Shown here in pieces: positions 1-9,943 of a stretch of 64,000 nucleotides of DNA (position 1 is its first letter; every line of letters starts with the position of its first letter). The DNA comes from Curvibacter sp. AEP1-3 (GTDB lineage: Bacteria > Pseudomonadota > Gammaproteobacteria > Burkholderiales > Burkholderiaceae_C), in the NCBI RefSeq assembly GCF_002163715.1, contig NZ_CP015698.1:1798001-1862000 (forward strand), written 5' to 3'. Under the pieces are notes generated by a model. It was not told where the DNA came from. It did no database searches and was given only the letters and a program-made list of their open reading frames with translations. The translations under genes were made by a program, and so were the position numbers.

Positions 1-3000
1 AGGTGCACCGGCGTCCAGACTGTATGTCAACGTGCTGAAGTTACTGGTCGTGTCAGGGTCTATGAAGTAGCTGCTGATATTGGCGCCAACACCGTCCAAG
101 GTGAGGGGGCTGTTGACCGTGTAGACCGTACCTGTCACCGCCACAACATCTGTGATAAGTGCGCCTGAGACTGTTGGGGCCTCGTTGACGTCGGTCACGT
201 TAACCGTGATGGCTTTGGTGCTGACGTTGCCCGCACCATCCGTGGCCTTGACGTTGACTGTGTAGGCGTTGGTTCCTGCCGCGCTTGCTGGAGTTTCAAA
301 GTCCGGGGCGCTCTTGAATGCCAGTGCGCCACCCACCAAGGTGAACTTGTCGTTGTCACCCGATGTACCGTCCAGCGTCCAGGTAATGCCGTTGGTGTCG
401 CTGCCCACCAAGCTACCCACCGCTGTGGCTTTTTCTGCAACGCTCAGGGTCTCAGTCGTGATCGCGGGGTTGGTGTTGTCCAGCGTGTAGGCCGAGGACT
501 GGTTCACCACACCGGTCTGCCAGGGCTGTGTGCTGGTCTTGCCTGTGACGGTAACGTCAGTCAGGTCGATGCTCTTGACGGTGACGCTGCCTCCGTTGCC
601 TGTGCTGGGCGCTGTGCCTGTAAAGGTGAGCACGTTGGCACTGGCCGATACATACGTGGCCACCACGTCCACGCCACCCACGGTGAACGTGATTTTGGGG
701 GTGCCGCTGCCGGTGATGGTGACTTCCTCGCTCAAGGTCACCGCAAAGGTCAGTGCATCGCCGCTCTTGCCGATGGCCGCATTGTTGCCTCCGCCTGCGT
801 TGTCGTCTGTCACCGTGAAGCTATTGATAACCGGCGCAGCCACCACTTTGAGGCTGAAGGTTTGTGTGGCCGTCTGGCCTCCTTTGTCCGTCATGGTGAC
901 GGTGAAGCTGCCGCTGGCCGCTTCTGCACTTGGCGTGCCACTGATGACACCGCTGGTCGGGTTCAATGTCAAGCCTGTGGGCAAGGTGCCCGAGGTCAGC
1001 GCATAGCTGCGTGTGTCCGTGGCGTCCACGTCGGCAAAGTAGCCTGCCAGGCTCAGCTGCCAAGACGATTGGCCCTTGACCGCTGTCTGGGCACCGATAC
1101 TGCCGCTGGCTGTGGGTGCGTCGTTGACGTCGGTCACGTTAACCGTGATGGCTTTGGTGCTGACGTTGCCCGCACCATCCGTGGCCTTGACGTTGACTGT
1201 GTAGGCGTTGGTTCCTGCCGCGCTTGCTGGAGTTTCAAAGTCCGGGGCGCTCTTGAATGCCAGTGCGCCACCCACCAAGGTGAACTTGTCGTTGTCACCC
1301 GATGTACCGTCCAGCGTCCAGGTAATGCCGTTGGTGTCGCTGCCCACCAAGCTACCCACCGCTGTGGCTTTTTCTGCAACGCTCAGTGCAGTGCTGCTGA
1401 TGCTAGGCTTGGTTTGATCGAGGGTAAAGTTGACGGCTTGCGCATCGCCCACATTACCCGCTTTGTCCGTTTGGCGCACCTCGACTTTGTATGCACCATC
1501 GGATGAGCCATCACCAGCCGTTGGCGCTGCGTATGTGGTGCTCCAAGTGCCGATACTTGCAGACGAACCGGAGCCTTTGGTGACACGGTATTCGACTTTG
1601 GCACCGTCTTCCGCATTGGTGGGAGCGGTGATGGCGGCATTGCTTGTGATGCCGTCTGCGTCTTTGCCTGTCACGCCGTTGGTACTGTCGGTAGTCAGTT
1701 TGGCATTCAGATTTGCGCTGGGCTTGGTGGTGTCGAGTGTAAAGTTGATAGTTTGCAGAGCATTGACGCCGCCCACTGTGTTCGTGCCGTTCGCGTTGCC
1801 GGCCAGGTCGGTCTGGCGGATTTCGACTTTGTAAACGCCATCGGCTGTGCCGTTGGTGGCCGGTGCGGTGTAAGTGGTGCTCCAAGCACCGGCTGTGCCT
1901 GAGTCTTTGGTGACGCGGTATTCGACTTTGGCGTTGGTTTCGGTGTTGGTGGGCGCGGTGATGGCACCGTTGTTGGTGTAGTTGTCGCTGGCAAATGCAG
2001 TGTTTGCCAAGTTGGTACTGTCCGTGGTCAGTTGGGCATTGGGCGTGGCCAAAGTGCCGTCCACCACCACGGGCAGGTTGTTGGAGTTGCTGGTGCCTGT
2101 GACGCCGCTGGTGCCTGCGCTGAGTTCGGCTTTGAGGTTTACGCCTGCATCAACAGCGCTCAACGCAGATTTGGCCACGCTCAGCACCAATGTGCTAGCT
2201 GGGCTGGCAGTGAAGGTGTAGCCCGTGCCCCCCACGACGGCGGTGCTGCCCACGGTGAAATCGATGGCGTTGGTGCCACTGTAAAGTTTGAGCACCTGGC
2301 CTTGGACAAAAATGCCGTTGACCGCAAGATTCAGGTGGTCCTCTTCACCCTTCAGAAATGCGTCATCGGCGCCATTCACAACCAAAGTAATTTCAGAAGC
2401 GGTGACGGACTTAGTTACCGCTTGTGCTTGATTTGACGTAACTTGCGCACTAGCTTGTGCACTAGCGATACCCTTGATAATGGCGCTTTGAACGTCGGCA
2501 CTTTTTTGAGGATCAACCGTGCTTGTAAGGGTGCCTGTGTTTACATCAAGAGCTTTTGACACGTCAGCAGCCAATTGCGCAGTCGACTTGCCGCTTGTTT
2601 TTTCAGCGTGAGAAACAATAGCTAACGCCCGACCATAAGCACTTGACGCATCCGTACCCGAGACTACTGAGTTATCAGTAGTACCTTGTGAACTCACAAC
2701 CGTCTTGACATCTTGCGATACAAGATCAGCTGGGTTACCGCTAGCATCAAGAATATTGAACGCCAGCGCAATGGCTTTGTTTACCTGATTAACTTTTGAC
2801 ACTGCCAAATTGGTAGCACCATCTGATGTACCACTAGCCTTAATGTCAGAAGGAATGCTAATAGAACCATCTATCTTTCCGCTGTCAGTAATTCCAATCG
2901 CATTAGCCGCAGCAGTAGTCAACGGATTGATGTTGATTTTGATACCACCAGTTCCTGTTGCTGTTGTTACAGCTAAATAGACACCATCAGCACTCTTCAG

Positions 3001-3873
3001 CTCACCTGTAGCTTCATCACGATAGTCGGGATCCGTGTCGCCGTCGACCATTCGTGCTATGACAATTCCGGTATAGCCCGTCTTATCTTCATATATGAAT
3101 TTCCCGCTTGAAAACTTTGCCTCTCCCAGCAAAGTTCCATCTGCCTTGTATAAAAAAACACTGGTGTTTGCACCGCTATCGGTCATTGGTCCAAAAAGGA
3201 CATCAATTGAGTAAACACGAGGAACCGGGGCTGCTGTTGTATCAATCTTTTTTGCGCTTTCGCCTGACGCACTCACGACAGCTGCTGTAACTACAGCAGC
3301 TGCAAACAAAACTCCGGAAGACAAAGAAGATGCAGCGGCCGCGCCAAAAACGTCCGCGGTACCGGTTACCTCAGCAGCACCCACACCTGAAGCCGCATCA
3401 CTGACAACACCTGTATTCGCCTGTGCCAGAAGAACATCAGACCCATATTCAACCCTAGAATTGAAGTCCGCAGAGGAGTAGATACCGCTTTCGGAACCAG
3501 AAGCAAAATCAGAAAATGAATCAGTCCGATTAGAGAGAGAAGTTTCTTCAACTTCATCGTTTCTTTCAGTATTTACCAAAAGGGAATCAGCAATCTCGCC
3601 AGATAAGCCCGCCGCATCATCTGCATGAACAATACTCTCTTGATCTTCTGTCGGGCCATGCAAACTGTCTTTCGCGACGCCATTCTCATCTTCTTCCTTG
3701 CGACGACCTGCTGTTTTGGCTTTTCTTACCTTCACAAATTCAGGAGAGCTTTTCGAATCAGCAACATTAACCTTATTCAACCCTGCAATTAAATTAGATG
3801 CATTTACAGTCGGCAAAGTGATTTCAGAAAAATTTTGCTGTTCAGACTTAGTGGGCTTCATGGATTTAGTCAT
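1..3873 (-). CDS. Giant repeat-rich T1SS adhesin (LapA/Bap-type), 3' end beyond window
   Basis: Reading from ATG 3873 the frame stays open for 1291 codons to base 1, so the protein continues outside the window. An AGGA Shine-Dalgarno precedes the ATG. The N-terminus is Lys/Glu/Ser-rich. An Ala/Val-rich hydrophobic stretch lies near residues 175-202. After an Asp/Ala-rich spacer come Ig-like repeats (about 610-825, with WSTTY and KVEIRQTD-type strands and DTTKP/DQTKP linkers) and cadherin-like repeats ending in VTDVNDAPT/VTDVNEAPT. It sits directly downstream of TolC, ABC and HlyD genes on the same strand. That order is typical of biofilm adhesins exported through their own type I system, so I infer a cell-surface or released adhesin. 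No RTX nonapeptides are visible in this part; they would be expected near the missing C-terminus. No catalytic domain is seen. Confidence 0.9.
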   Translation of the reverse strand, partial: MTKSMKPTKSEQQNFSEITLPTVNASNLIAGLNKVNVADSKSSPEFVKVRKAKTAGRRKEEDENGVAKDSLHGPTEDQESIVHADDAAGLSGEIADSLLVNTERNDEVEETSLSNRTDSFSDFASGSESGIYSSADFNSRVEYGSDVLLAQANTGVVSDAASGVGAAEVTGTADVFGAAAASSLSSGVLFAAAVVTAAVVSASGESAKKIDTTAAPVPRVYSIDVLFGPMTDSGANTSVFLYKADGTLLGEAKFSSGKFIYEDKTGYTGIVIARMVDGDTDPDYRDEATGELKSADGVYLAVTTATGTGGIKININPLTTAAANAIGITDSGKIDGSISIPSDIKASGTSDGATNLAVSKVNQVNKAIALAFNILDASGNPADLVSQDVKTVVSSQGTTDNSVVSGTDASSAYGRALAIVSHAEKTSGKSTAQLAADVSKALDVNTGTLTSTVDPQKSADVQSAIIKGIASAQASAQVTSNQAQAVTKSVTASEITLVVNGADDAFLKGEEDHLNLAVNGIFVQGQVLKLYSGTNAIDFTVGSTAVVGGTGYTFTASPASTLVLSVAKSALSAVDAGVNLKAELSAGTSGVTGTSNSNNLPVVVDGTLATPNAQLTTDSTNLANTAFASDNYTNNGAITAPTNTETNAKVEYRVTKDSGTAGAWSTTYTAPATNGTADGVYKVEIRQTDLAGNANGTNTVGGVNALQTINFTLDTTKPSANLNAKLTTDSTNGVTGKDADGITSNAAITAPTNAEDGAKVEYRVTKGSGSSASIGTWSTTYAAPTAGDGSSDGAYKVEVRQTDKAGNVGDAQAVNFTLDQTKPSISSTALSVAEKATAVGSLVGSDTNGITWTLDGTSGDNDKFTLVGGALAFKSAPDFETPASAAGTNAYTVNVKATDGAGNVSTKAITVNVTDVNDAPTASGSIGAQTAVKGQSSWQLSLAGYFADVDATDTRSYALTSGTLPTGLTLNPTSGVISGTPSAEAASGSFTVTMTDKGGQTATQTFSLKVVAAPVINSFTVTDDNAGGGNNAAIGKSGDALTFAVTLSEEVTITGSGTPKITFTVGGVDVVATYVSASANVLTFTGTAPSTGNGGSVTVKSIDLTDVTVTGKTSTQPWQTGVVNQSSAYTLDNTNPAITTETLSVAEKATAVGSLVGSDTNGITWTLDGTSGDNDKFTLVGGALAFKSAPDFETPASAAGTNAYTVNVKATDGAGNVSTKAITVNVTDVNEAPTVSGALITDVVAVTGTVYTVNSPLTLDGVGANISSYFIDPDTTSNFSTLTYSLDAGAP
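182..447 (-). repeat. Intragenic direct repeat, copy 1 (266 bp)
   Basis: Identical base for base to 1121-1386, with an offset of exactly 939 bp (313 codons), so the reading frame is kept. It encodes one cadherin-like repeat, with SVAEKATAVGSLVGSDTNGI near its start and VTDVN at its end. Flanking sequence on both sides diverges at once. Confidence 0.95.
1121..1386 (-). repeat. Intragenic direct repeat, copy 2 (266 bp)
   Basis: Second copy of the 182-447 segment. No mismatch was found by eye over 266 bp. The synonymous identity points to recent duplication or gene conversion inside the adhesin gene. Confidence 0.95.
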
Positions 3874-3907
3874 ATTATTCCTGTGTTTAATATAAGTTCA
3901 GTTCAGT

Positions 3908-5077
3908 TTATCTTTGACCGAGTGCACCGCTAAATGCCTTAACAATAGGTTTCGCAATATAAAAAAGCACGCTGCGCTGGCTACACAACACATCTAACGA
4001 AACCATCATACCAGGTTTGATGTGAGCATGTTCCACTTTGCTACCTTTATTTTGAACATCCGAAATACTTACTTGGACGCGATAAAACGTATTGGATCTA
4101 CCATCAGGTCCCTGCTCTAGCAGGGTATCTGGACTTATGTATGTCAACTCACCCTTCCAGGATCCAAATATGCTGTAATCAAAGGCATCAAACTTAAGAA
4201 TTACTGGTTGCCCTATTTGAATAAGACCAATATCTGCTGGACTAACTTTCGCCTCGACCAATACCTGACTGTTGGTGGGAGATATTTGCATTAATTCATC
4301 ACCCTGTCGCAATACTCCACCCAGAGTACTTACACGAAGGGATTTGACTATGCCATCAACCGGCGACTCTAAAGTTGTGTGATCCAAGATACTTTGTCGT
4401 TCTTGAAGTTTGCTTTGCTGACTGACAATTTCTTCTTGAATTTTTGCAATCTCCCTCCGCGCATCAGTTTTGTATTTATCCCAAATTGCATTGATTTTTT
4501 GTTCCGCCTCAATTGACATCCTTCGTGCTCGCATTAACTCCACACGACTAACATCACCTGAATCGAATAGACGTTCGTTGACTTTGTATTCTTCCAATGC
4601 AAGTTTGTAATGCTCCGTGAGTGCGGAGATCTCCTTCAGAACAGCCATACGAGTTTGGCTGTACAACTCCCGCTGTGTCTTCACCAAATGCGAATGAGTT
4701 TTTTGAAAACTTCCCCAATTCGGCTGAACTTCTGATGCCTCCGCCTCTGCTCGAATCTTGCTTATGCTTAAGGCTGCTAAGCGATTCTGGACCTCATCCG
4801 CTCCCGCATGCGCTCTCTCGCTTTCGAGCAATGCCAAAACTTGACCCTTATGAACAATCTCACCCTCACTTACTCTCAAATCTCTTAAAACACCACCATC
4901 TGCCACCTGTATAACTTGAGTTCGGTCCTTAACAATAACTTGACCTTGCGCCCTCACCAATTGGTCTATATTGAAAAAATTTGCCCAAACAATAAAGCTT
5001 AAAATACCAACCAACAAAAAGCTTCCTACGCCGGGTCGAGGAAAGGAATACTTATACTTTTTGATAGACAACGTCAT
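3908..5077 (-). CDS. HlyD-family periplasmic adaptor (membrane fusion protein) of T1SS
   Basis: 389 residues, a normal HlyD/LapC length. One N-terminal membrane helix (about residues 19-38) is followed by a lipoyl-like half-motif (VADGGVLRDLRVSEGEIV), a long charged coiled coil (about 85-215), the second lipoyl half (LESPVDGIVKSLRVSTLGG) and a beta-barrel region containing VILKFDAFDYSIFGSWKG, a string typical of the family. It should bridge the inner-membrane ABC exporter and the TolC-like pore. Its ATG overlaps the stop of the ABC gene by 4 bp (ATGA), so the two are translationally coupled. The adhesin gene starts 35 bp downstream. Confidence 0.95.
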   Translation of the reverse strand: MTLSIKKYKYSFPRPGVGSFLLVGILSFIVWANFFNIDQLVRAQGQVIVKDRTQVIQVADGGVLRDLRVSEGEIVHKGQVLALLESERAHAGADEVQNRLAALSISKIRAEAEASEVQPNWGSFQKTHSHLVKTQRELYSQTRMAVLKEISALTEHYKLALEEYKVNERLFDSGDVSRVELMRARRMSIEAEQKINAIWDKYKTDARREIAKIQEEIVSQQSKLQERQSILDHTTLESPVDGIVKSLRVSTLGGVLRQGDELMQISPTNSQVLVEAKVSPADIGLIQIGQPVILKFDAFDYSIFGSWKGELTYISPDTLLEQGPDGRSNTFYRVQVSISDVQNKGSKVEHAHIKPGMMVSLDVLCSQRSVLFYIAKPIVKAFSGALGQR

Positions 5078-7182
5078 GATTGCGTGGAATTCTGATTTGA
5101 GTTGGCGTTTAATTGCTGCAATACCGCATCCCGAGGTCCGTCCATCACAACTTGTTGCTGCGATAGGATAATGATTCGATTCACTAGCGCAAGTAACTGG
5201 GGTTTATGAGTTACCAAAATAAGTGTGCTGTTTGGACGTGACTGCAACTCAGCAGCCAAAGTTGCCAATACCCGGTGTTCAACAGGCGCATCCATTGATG
5301 CTGTAGGTTCGTCAAGAAGCCATACCCGAGGGCTTCGCAATAGCGCCCTAGTTATGTGAACCAGCTGCCTTTGCCCGCCAGAGAGTCCCTGCCCCCCCTC
5401 AAATATTTCGCGTTCAAGACCCTTGGGATGGGGCGAGATAACTGTCTCAAATAACCCTGTTCTTTTTGCTGCTTGAATCAGAATATCGTCCCCGGGATCT
5501 GTCAATCCGAGCACCAAGTTATCTCTCAAAGTTCCTGCGAACAATCGTCCATCTTGTCCAACATATCCCATGTGGTCCGCGATGTTAGCCTTAGATATTA
5601 GGTCGATATCTATACCATCCAGAGTAACTCTCCCGCTTTGTGGCTTGTACATACCCGAAAGGAGTCGAAGTAAAGATGTTTTTCCACATCCAATTCCCCC
5701 CAAAATCGCAATTTTCTCCCCCGACTGAATATGCAACTTTGGAATTTTCAAGGCCAAGGTTCCGGAGTAATGCATCTCCACCTCAGACAACTCAAACGTC
5801 CCATGAATCTGACCCACAGAAAGGGGCTGTATGCCTTCAGGATGATCGCCAGGAAGCTTCCAAAGTCGATCCAGGTCTTGAAGTGACACTTTAATATTGG
5901 CCCATTGCATCACTAGCTGGGGAACCATACCTACTGGGCCAAGAATACGTCCACTCAGGATGGAGCATGCAATGAGGCCCCCCATTGAAAAATCAGCTTT
6001 ACCTACCTGTAATGCTCCTGCAGCGATAAGTCCAACATAAGCTGCCTGCTGAAACATTGCCAGTACGTATTGAGAGTGCTCGGTGATCTCCCGCATTTTC
6101 TGCTCGAAGCTACGCGATTCATCAGTAATATCAAGCCACTTAGACAGCATTCTCCAGCCGCCTTGCCCAGATTTAATAGTCTCGGCGCCTTCAATACTTT
6201 CTACTAACAAACCTGACTTTAGGTGCTGAGCGGGGGTGGCCATCTTGGCTAACTGCTCCAGTCGGTTTTGAAATATGAAACTCAACAATAAACCAGCCGC
6301 AAAGAAAAGTATTGGTACGATGGAGAGCCATCCCCCAATAGCCATCAATACGCATAAAGTTAGAACAGCTAATGGAATATCTACCATTGCCTGTGTTGCT
6401 ACACTAACCAGAAAACCTCTGGCACCTTCATAGCTTCTCAGTCGAGATGACGTTGACCCCACACTTGCAGGCAGTTGATCTAGCCTGGTATTCAGAAACT
6501 TCGTGTATACACTTCTCGCAAGATTTTGATCGACAGCATCAGTAAGCTTATGAATTTGGTTAGACCGAACCCACTTACCAAATAACTCCAAAAGAACAGC
6601 GACCATGACACCAATAGTCAGCACCCATAAAGTTCCTGATGCCTGGGTCGGAACTACCCGGTCGTACACTTGCATCGAATAGAATGAGTTTGCAAGTGCG
6701 AAGATACTAATAGCTAAAGTACCAGCAGCGATCTCTATGAGAAGTCGCTTTTGACTCCAGACTTCATTCCAAATTAGTTGGAAACTTGGACTGTTAGTGA
6801 TTCGATAAGGTACGGCAAGACGCATCCGTATACACATCGAGTTTTCGATATGACTCAAAAAAGTTTCCTCAAACTTTCTCGATTCCGGGCTATACCAACT
6901 TATTGCCCATTGCCCATCAGGATTTCTACTCGTCACTAGCCCGAATCCTTTTGTCTCAGAGGCAATGAGACAAGGAAGGCGCCCCGAATCAGGTTGTTCA
7001 GAAAACTTCGGGCGAGACCAATTCATTTTCTTGGCCAGTGCCAAAAAAATTTCTTTTGGGCCGATTTCGATGTTCAATTCACGAAGTGCCGCCTGGAGTT
7101 GAAGCGCGTCAATGTTTTCTCTGCGAATTTGTCCTATTCGCATGAGTGTCGCCTGTATGGCTTGCATGTCCGTTATATTCAT
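5074..7182 (-). CDS. T1SS ABC exporter, LapB-like, with degenerate C39-like N-domain
   Basis: 702 residues. Residues 1 to about 130 form a peptidase-C39-like domain without the catalytic Cys/His signature, so it should dock substrate rather than cleave a leader. Several membrane helices follow (about 160-430, including YDRVVPTQASGTLWVL, common to LapB-type exporters). The nucleotide-binding domain has Walker A GGIGCGKTS, signature LSGGQRQ, Walker B VWLLDEPTASMD and H-loop VTHKPQ. It powers secretion of the adhesin encoded two genes downstream. The start is 9 bp after the TolC-like stop codon. The Shine-Dalgarno is poor, so coupling to upstream translation is likely. Confidence 0.95.
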   Translation of the reverse strand: MNITDMQAIQATLMRIGQIRRENIDALQLQAALRELNIEIGPKEIFLALAKKMNWSRPKFSEQPDSGRLPCLIASETKGFGLVTSRNPDGQWAISWYSPESRKFEETFLSHIENSMCIRMRLAVPYRITNSPSFQLIWNEVWSQKRLLIEIAAGTLAISIFALANSFYSMQVYDRVVPTQASGTLWVLTIGVMVAVLLELFGKWVRSNQIHKLTDAVDQNLARSVYTKFLNTRLDQLPASVGSTSSRLRSYEGARGFLVSVATQAMVDIPLAVLTLCVLMAIGGWLSIVPILFFAAGLLLSFIFQNRLEQLAKMATPAQHLKSGLLVESIEGAETIKSGQGGWRMLSKWLDITDESRSFEQKMREITEHSQYVLAMFQQAAYVGLIAAGALQVGKADFSMGGLIACSILSGRILGPVGMVPQLVMQWANIKVSLQDLDRLWKLPGDHPEGIQPLSVGQIHGTFELSEVEMHYSGTLALKIPKLHIQSGEKIAILGGIGCGKTSLLRLLSGMYKPQSGRVTLDGIDIDLISKANIADHMGYVGQDGRLFAGTLRDNLVLGLTDPGDDILIQAAKRTGLFETVISPHPKGLEREIFEGGQGLSGGQRQLVHITRALLRSPRVWLLDEPTASMDAPVEHRVLATLAAELQSRPNSTLILVTHKPQLLALVNRIIILSQQQVVMDGPRDAVLQQLNANSNQNSTQS

Positions 7183-7191
7183 TTTTTTAAT

Positions 7192-8511
7192 CTAATTTAC
7201 GGAACTAGTGACACCTAAATATGCATCTACGCCGCGCGATTGAACTGTCAGACGCTGCATTGCTACCCAAATCTGAGTCTTGGCATCTGCAAGTTGAACA
7301 AGGGTAGTGGAGCGCTCTCTGGCAGTATTCATAAGTTCCTGCCAACTTTTTCTTCCGCTAGTAAACTGCCGCTCCGAAGACTCAAGGTACTTTCCTGAGT
7401 CGTATAGAGTACTTTCAATGGACTCGGTTCGCCTAGACTGCATAACAACTGTTTCAATGTCGGCCTGTATCTGATCGGCTATATTTCTCTTCAGAATTTC
7501 CAGTTCGTCTTTTGCCGAATCAAGCTTTGCCTGTGCTGCTGATATGTTTGAAAATGTCGACAAACCGGCTCCGAGACTAGATGTCATTCCGATGTACATC
7601 AGCCGATTAGTGCCTGTAACATTGCCATCCGTTATTTCGGCGCGAATAAATACATCCGGATATGCTTTTGATTTTGTTGCTTTTAAATCTGCAGCTAACA
7701 ACTTTTCAGTTGCGTTAGCCTTGCGAACAGAAGGATGAAATCGGTATGCGGCATCTAACCATTCCATGGGACTTACATCCGACCATTTAACGATATCCTT
7801 TTGAAACTCTGGGACTTCGAAACCTATTTCCGCAGGCCACTCATTCCCCAAAAGTCTCTTCAATTTACCCAGTGCTAGTTGTTTTTGTAACAGCGCTTGG
7901 CCTAGGTCTGCTTGTACTGAACTCAGCCTGAATTGAGAGAGCTGCACATCACTTGCGGCTGACTGCCCCTCGCTCGCACGACGAGAAACTTTTTGAACAT
8001 AATTAATATGCTGCTGTTCGCTTTCACGATATGCTGATATTCGCCACTCAGCTCCTTGTACTTCTCCCCACAATGCAATCCAACTGAGTACTAAATTCAG
8101 TTTTTGCTCCTCAAGTGCGGATAACGCAATCTGCTCTTGAGCCGTCGCTCGGTCCAACTGAGCGTCAAGCTTGCCCCCGGTCCAAATTGGCTGTTGCAAA
8201 CGCGCAAAGGACGTCAAATTGTTTGAAAGTTTGCTCTCGAGAGAACTCTGCTCTACGCCGATTGATGGGGTGGGAAAGTATTGCCAGCGAGCACCCTGCT
8301 TTTCGAATCCCGAGACCTTAATCTGCCCCATAGCAGCTTGAACGGATGGGTTTCTTGACAGCGCCTGCGACAACATTTGCTTGTAACTCTCACCTGCCAT
8401 CGCTACTGGCAACTCAGACTGAGCAAAAACCTGCTTGCATGCAGTACTCGCTATTGATGTCATCGCCACTGATAAAACAAACCCAACAAGTCTATTTGGC
8501 TGGATATACAT
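7192..8511 (-). CDS. TolC-like outer membrane efflux/secretion protein
   Basis: 439 residues with a signal peptide (MYIQPNRLVGFVLSVAMTS region, ending near VFAQSE). Two long alpha-helical repeats of the outer membrane efflux protein type follow, with Gln/Leu/Ala-rich coiled coils around residues 45-225 and 255-430. Family strings such as ALSRNPSVQAAMGQI and the FTSGRKSWQELMNTARE segment are visible. It is the first gene of the T1SS operon and should form the outer membrane pore. No TolC-like gene occurs near the second T1SS at 32-36 kb, so this pore may serve both systems (inference). Confidence 0.93.
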   Translation of the reverse strand: MYIQPNRLVGFVLSVAMTSIASTACKQVFAQSELPVAMAGESYKQMLSQALSRNPSVQAAMGQIKVSGFEKQGARWQYFPTPSIGVEQSSLESKLSNNLTSFARLQQPIWTGGKLDAQLDRATAQEQIALSALEEQKLNLVLSWIALWGEVQGAEWRISAYRESEQQHINYVQKVSRRASEGQSAASDVQLSQFRLSSVQADLGQALLQKQLALGKLKRLLGNEWPAEIGFEVPEFQKDIVKWSDVSPMEWLDAAYRFHPSVRKANATEKLLAADLKATKSKAYPDVFIRAEITDGNVTGTNRLMYIGMTSSLGAGLSTFSNISAAQAKLDSAKDELEILKRNIADQIQADIETVVMQSRRTESIESTLYDSGKYLESSERQFTSGRKSWQELMNTARERSTTLVQLADAKTQIWVAMQRLTVQSRGVDAYLGVTSSVN

Positions 8512-9252
8512 TAGTATTTATAAGTCAATTCTAATTATTAAGCAGCTACACTCATCAAATTGAGTCCTGGGTTCAAAGCTCATTGTTTTTTTCGCGTCGA
8601 GGATGTTTGATTCACATGTTTTTGATGCTTCTAATGTCTCCTACGCGAGCGCCTATTACGCTGAAGATTGTTCCGCGGGGTACAAATTTGATTGGTTCAA
8701 TCGTTTTTTCAATCGTTTTGCTGACCTAGCTAACCACTCCCTTCCTTCAGCCATTGCGGCATTTTTGCAAGAGATCGCTGCTTTAATCTTTCTGAATAGG
8801 AATGTATACAGCCTCAATCTGACGCAATCGATCTTTTCATGCTTGGCCTCAAGGGATGCAGATGCTTGTCCCAATCCATCTCATTACCCGCAGGCGTTTT
8901 ACATTGGGACAAATACAGTACTGGCCGACATCATTCCTCACTCGCCCATTCAATATCGGTATTTAAGCTTTCGGATCTTTGGATACGAACATGAAAGCGC
9001 TACGTACATCGCAGAGGTGTGTTTGCAACTGCAACTTGAGGCTATTTGACGAAGCTTATGCATCCAAATGAGCGCACTGAAATACTCTGAAGTCGAAGCG
9101 AATAGGTTTTTTCTTGAGGTCCGGTCACCACATTTCTCTTTAAATGTTACGGATTGTAATTTTTCTTTATTGATACTACTTATTCTCCGGATTGCTCTCT
9201 ATAATTTAACTACGTTTTTGCTCAGCATTAATTCTTTAATTTATTTATCCTT
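8512..9252. other. Non-coding interval between tolC-like gene and hns
   Basis: 741 bp separating divergent genes. It must contain the promoters of the minus-strand T1SS operon and of the plus-strand hns gene; I cannot place them confidently. An ORF at 8603-9049 (+) is open for 148 codons but has no recognisable domain and an atypical composition. The AT-rich stretch 9140-9252 just upstream of hns is the most promoter-like part. Confidence 0.5.
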
Positions 9253-9555
9253 ATGTCAAAACTTCTCGATCTCATAGCCCAAAAAGAATCCCTTGAAGCA
9301 CAGATCGCTGAAATAAGGGAAAAGGAGTTCGCAAAGGCAATTGAGGATGTGAAGGCACTAATCAACCAGCACAATCTAACTGTTGGGGATGTATTTGGAT
9401 CCAACACACGTGGCATCAAGACTGAAGCGAAGTCTGCGACCAAGGTAGCCGCGAAGTACCGAGACCCACTTACCGGAAATACTTGGAGTGGCCGTGGACT
9501 AGCCCCAAAATGGCTTGCCGGAAAAAATAAAGAGGACTACGCTATCAAGCAATAG
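9253..9555 (+). CDS. H-NS family nucleoid-associated histone-like protein
   Basis: 100 residues. The N-terminal half is a charged coiled-coil oligomerisation region (LLDLIAQKESLEAQIAEIRE). The C-terminus carries the DNA-binding signature YRDPLTGNTWSGRGLAPKWL of the beta-proteobacterial H-NS/BpH3 group. Such proteins bind AT-rich curved DNA and silence horizontally acquired genes. The gene stands alone on the plus strand, divergent from the adhesin-secretion operon across an AT-rich interval, and borders a zone full of mobile-element debris. Local regulation of the T1SS operon is possible but not shown. Confidence 0.95.
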   Translation: MSKLLDLIAQKESLEAQIAEIREKEFAKAIEDVKALINQHNLTVGDVFGSNTRGIKTEAKSATKVAAKYRDPLTGNTWSGRGLAPKWLAGKNKEDYAIKQ

Positions 9556-9943
9556 AATTTTTTGATAATGAAGATGGAATGGCTTAAACGCCTCTTTCTT
9601 TCTTTATTAGATCTCTCTTGTTTTATTAGCACTTATCTCATCATTTATTCCTTTTTTTATTTCTTTAATTTGGATTGTAGTTTTGGGGCTTTGACATGAT
9701 GCGATGCAAACTAACTGCATTTTTTGTCCTCAGAATGATTTATTCTTGCTGTCAATAAAAACTTTTTCCGTTTTGATGGGTTCTGTAGTTAATTCCCTGT
9801 TGACGCAAGAAACTTTCTCGGCTCCCAAACCTCCAATATCATTTTTGTCCTTGTATACTTTTCTGGGTTGTAAATTCGCGCGCTGAAGGTGGGTGTTGGT
9901 ATTCTTGTTGCCACTAGTATTTACATGACGGATTGTGTGCAGG
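9556..9943. other. Intergenic, T-rich, no gene seen
   Basis: Sequence downstream of hns. It begins with a weak hairpin (GGCTTAAACGCC at about 9582) followed by T-rich sequence, which could end hns transcription. No supported coding region is visible before the IS3 remnant. Confidence 0.4.

Noticed and set aside
530..1506. Long plus-strand ORFs (530-1006, 862-1506) in the adhesin region
   Set aside because: They are antisense shadows of the GC-rich, repetitive adhesin frame; identical shadow peptides arise from the duplicated 266-bp repeat.
8603..9049. 148-codon plus-strand ORF between the TolC-like gene and hns
   Set aside because: No domain, unusual composition rich in Ser/Tyr/Phe/Ala, and the only Shine-Dalgarno-like GAGG touches the ATG. 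Could be decayed sequence; not supported as a gene.
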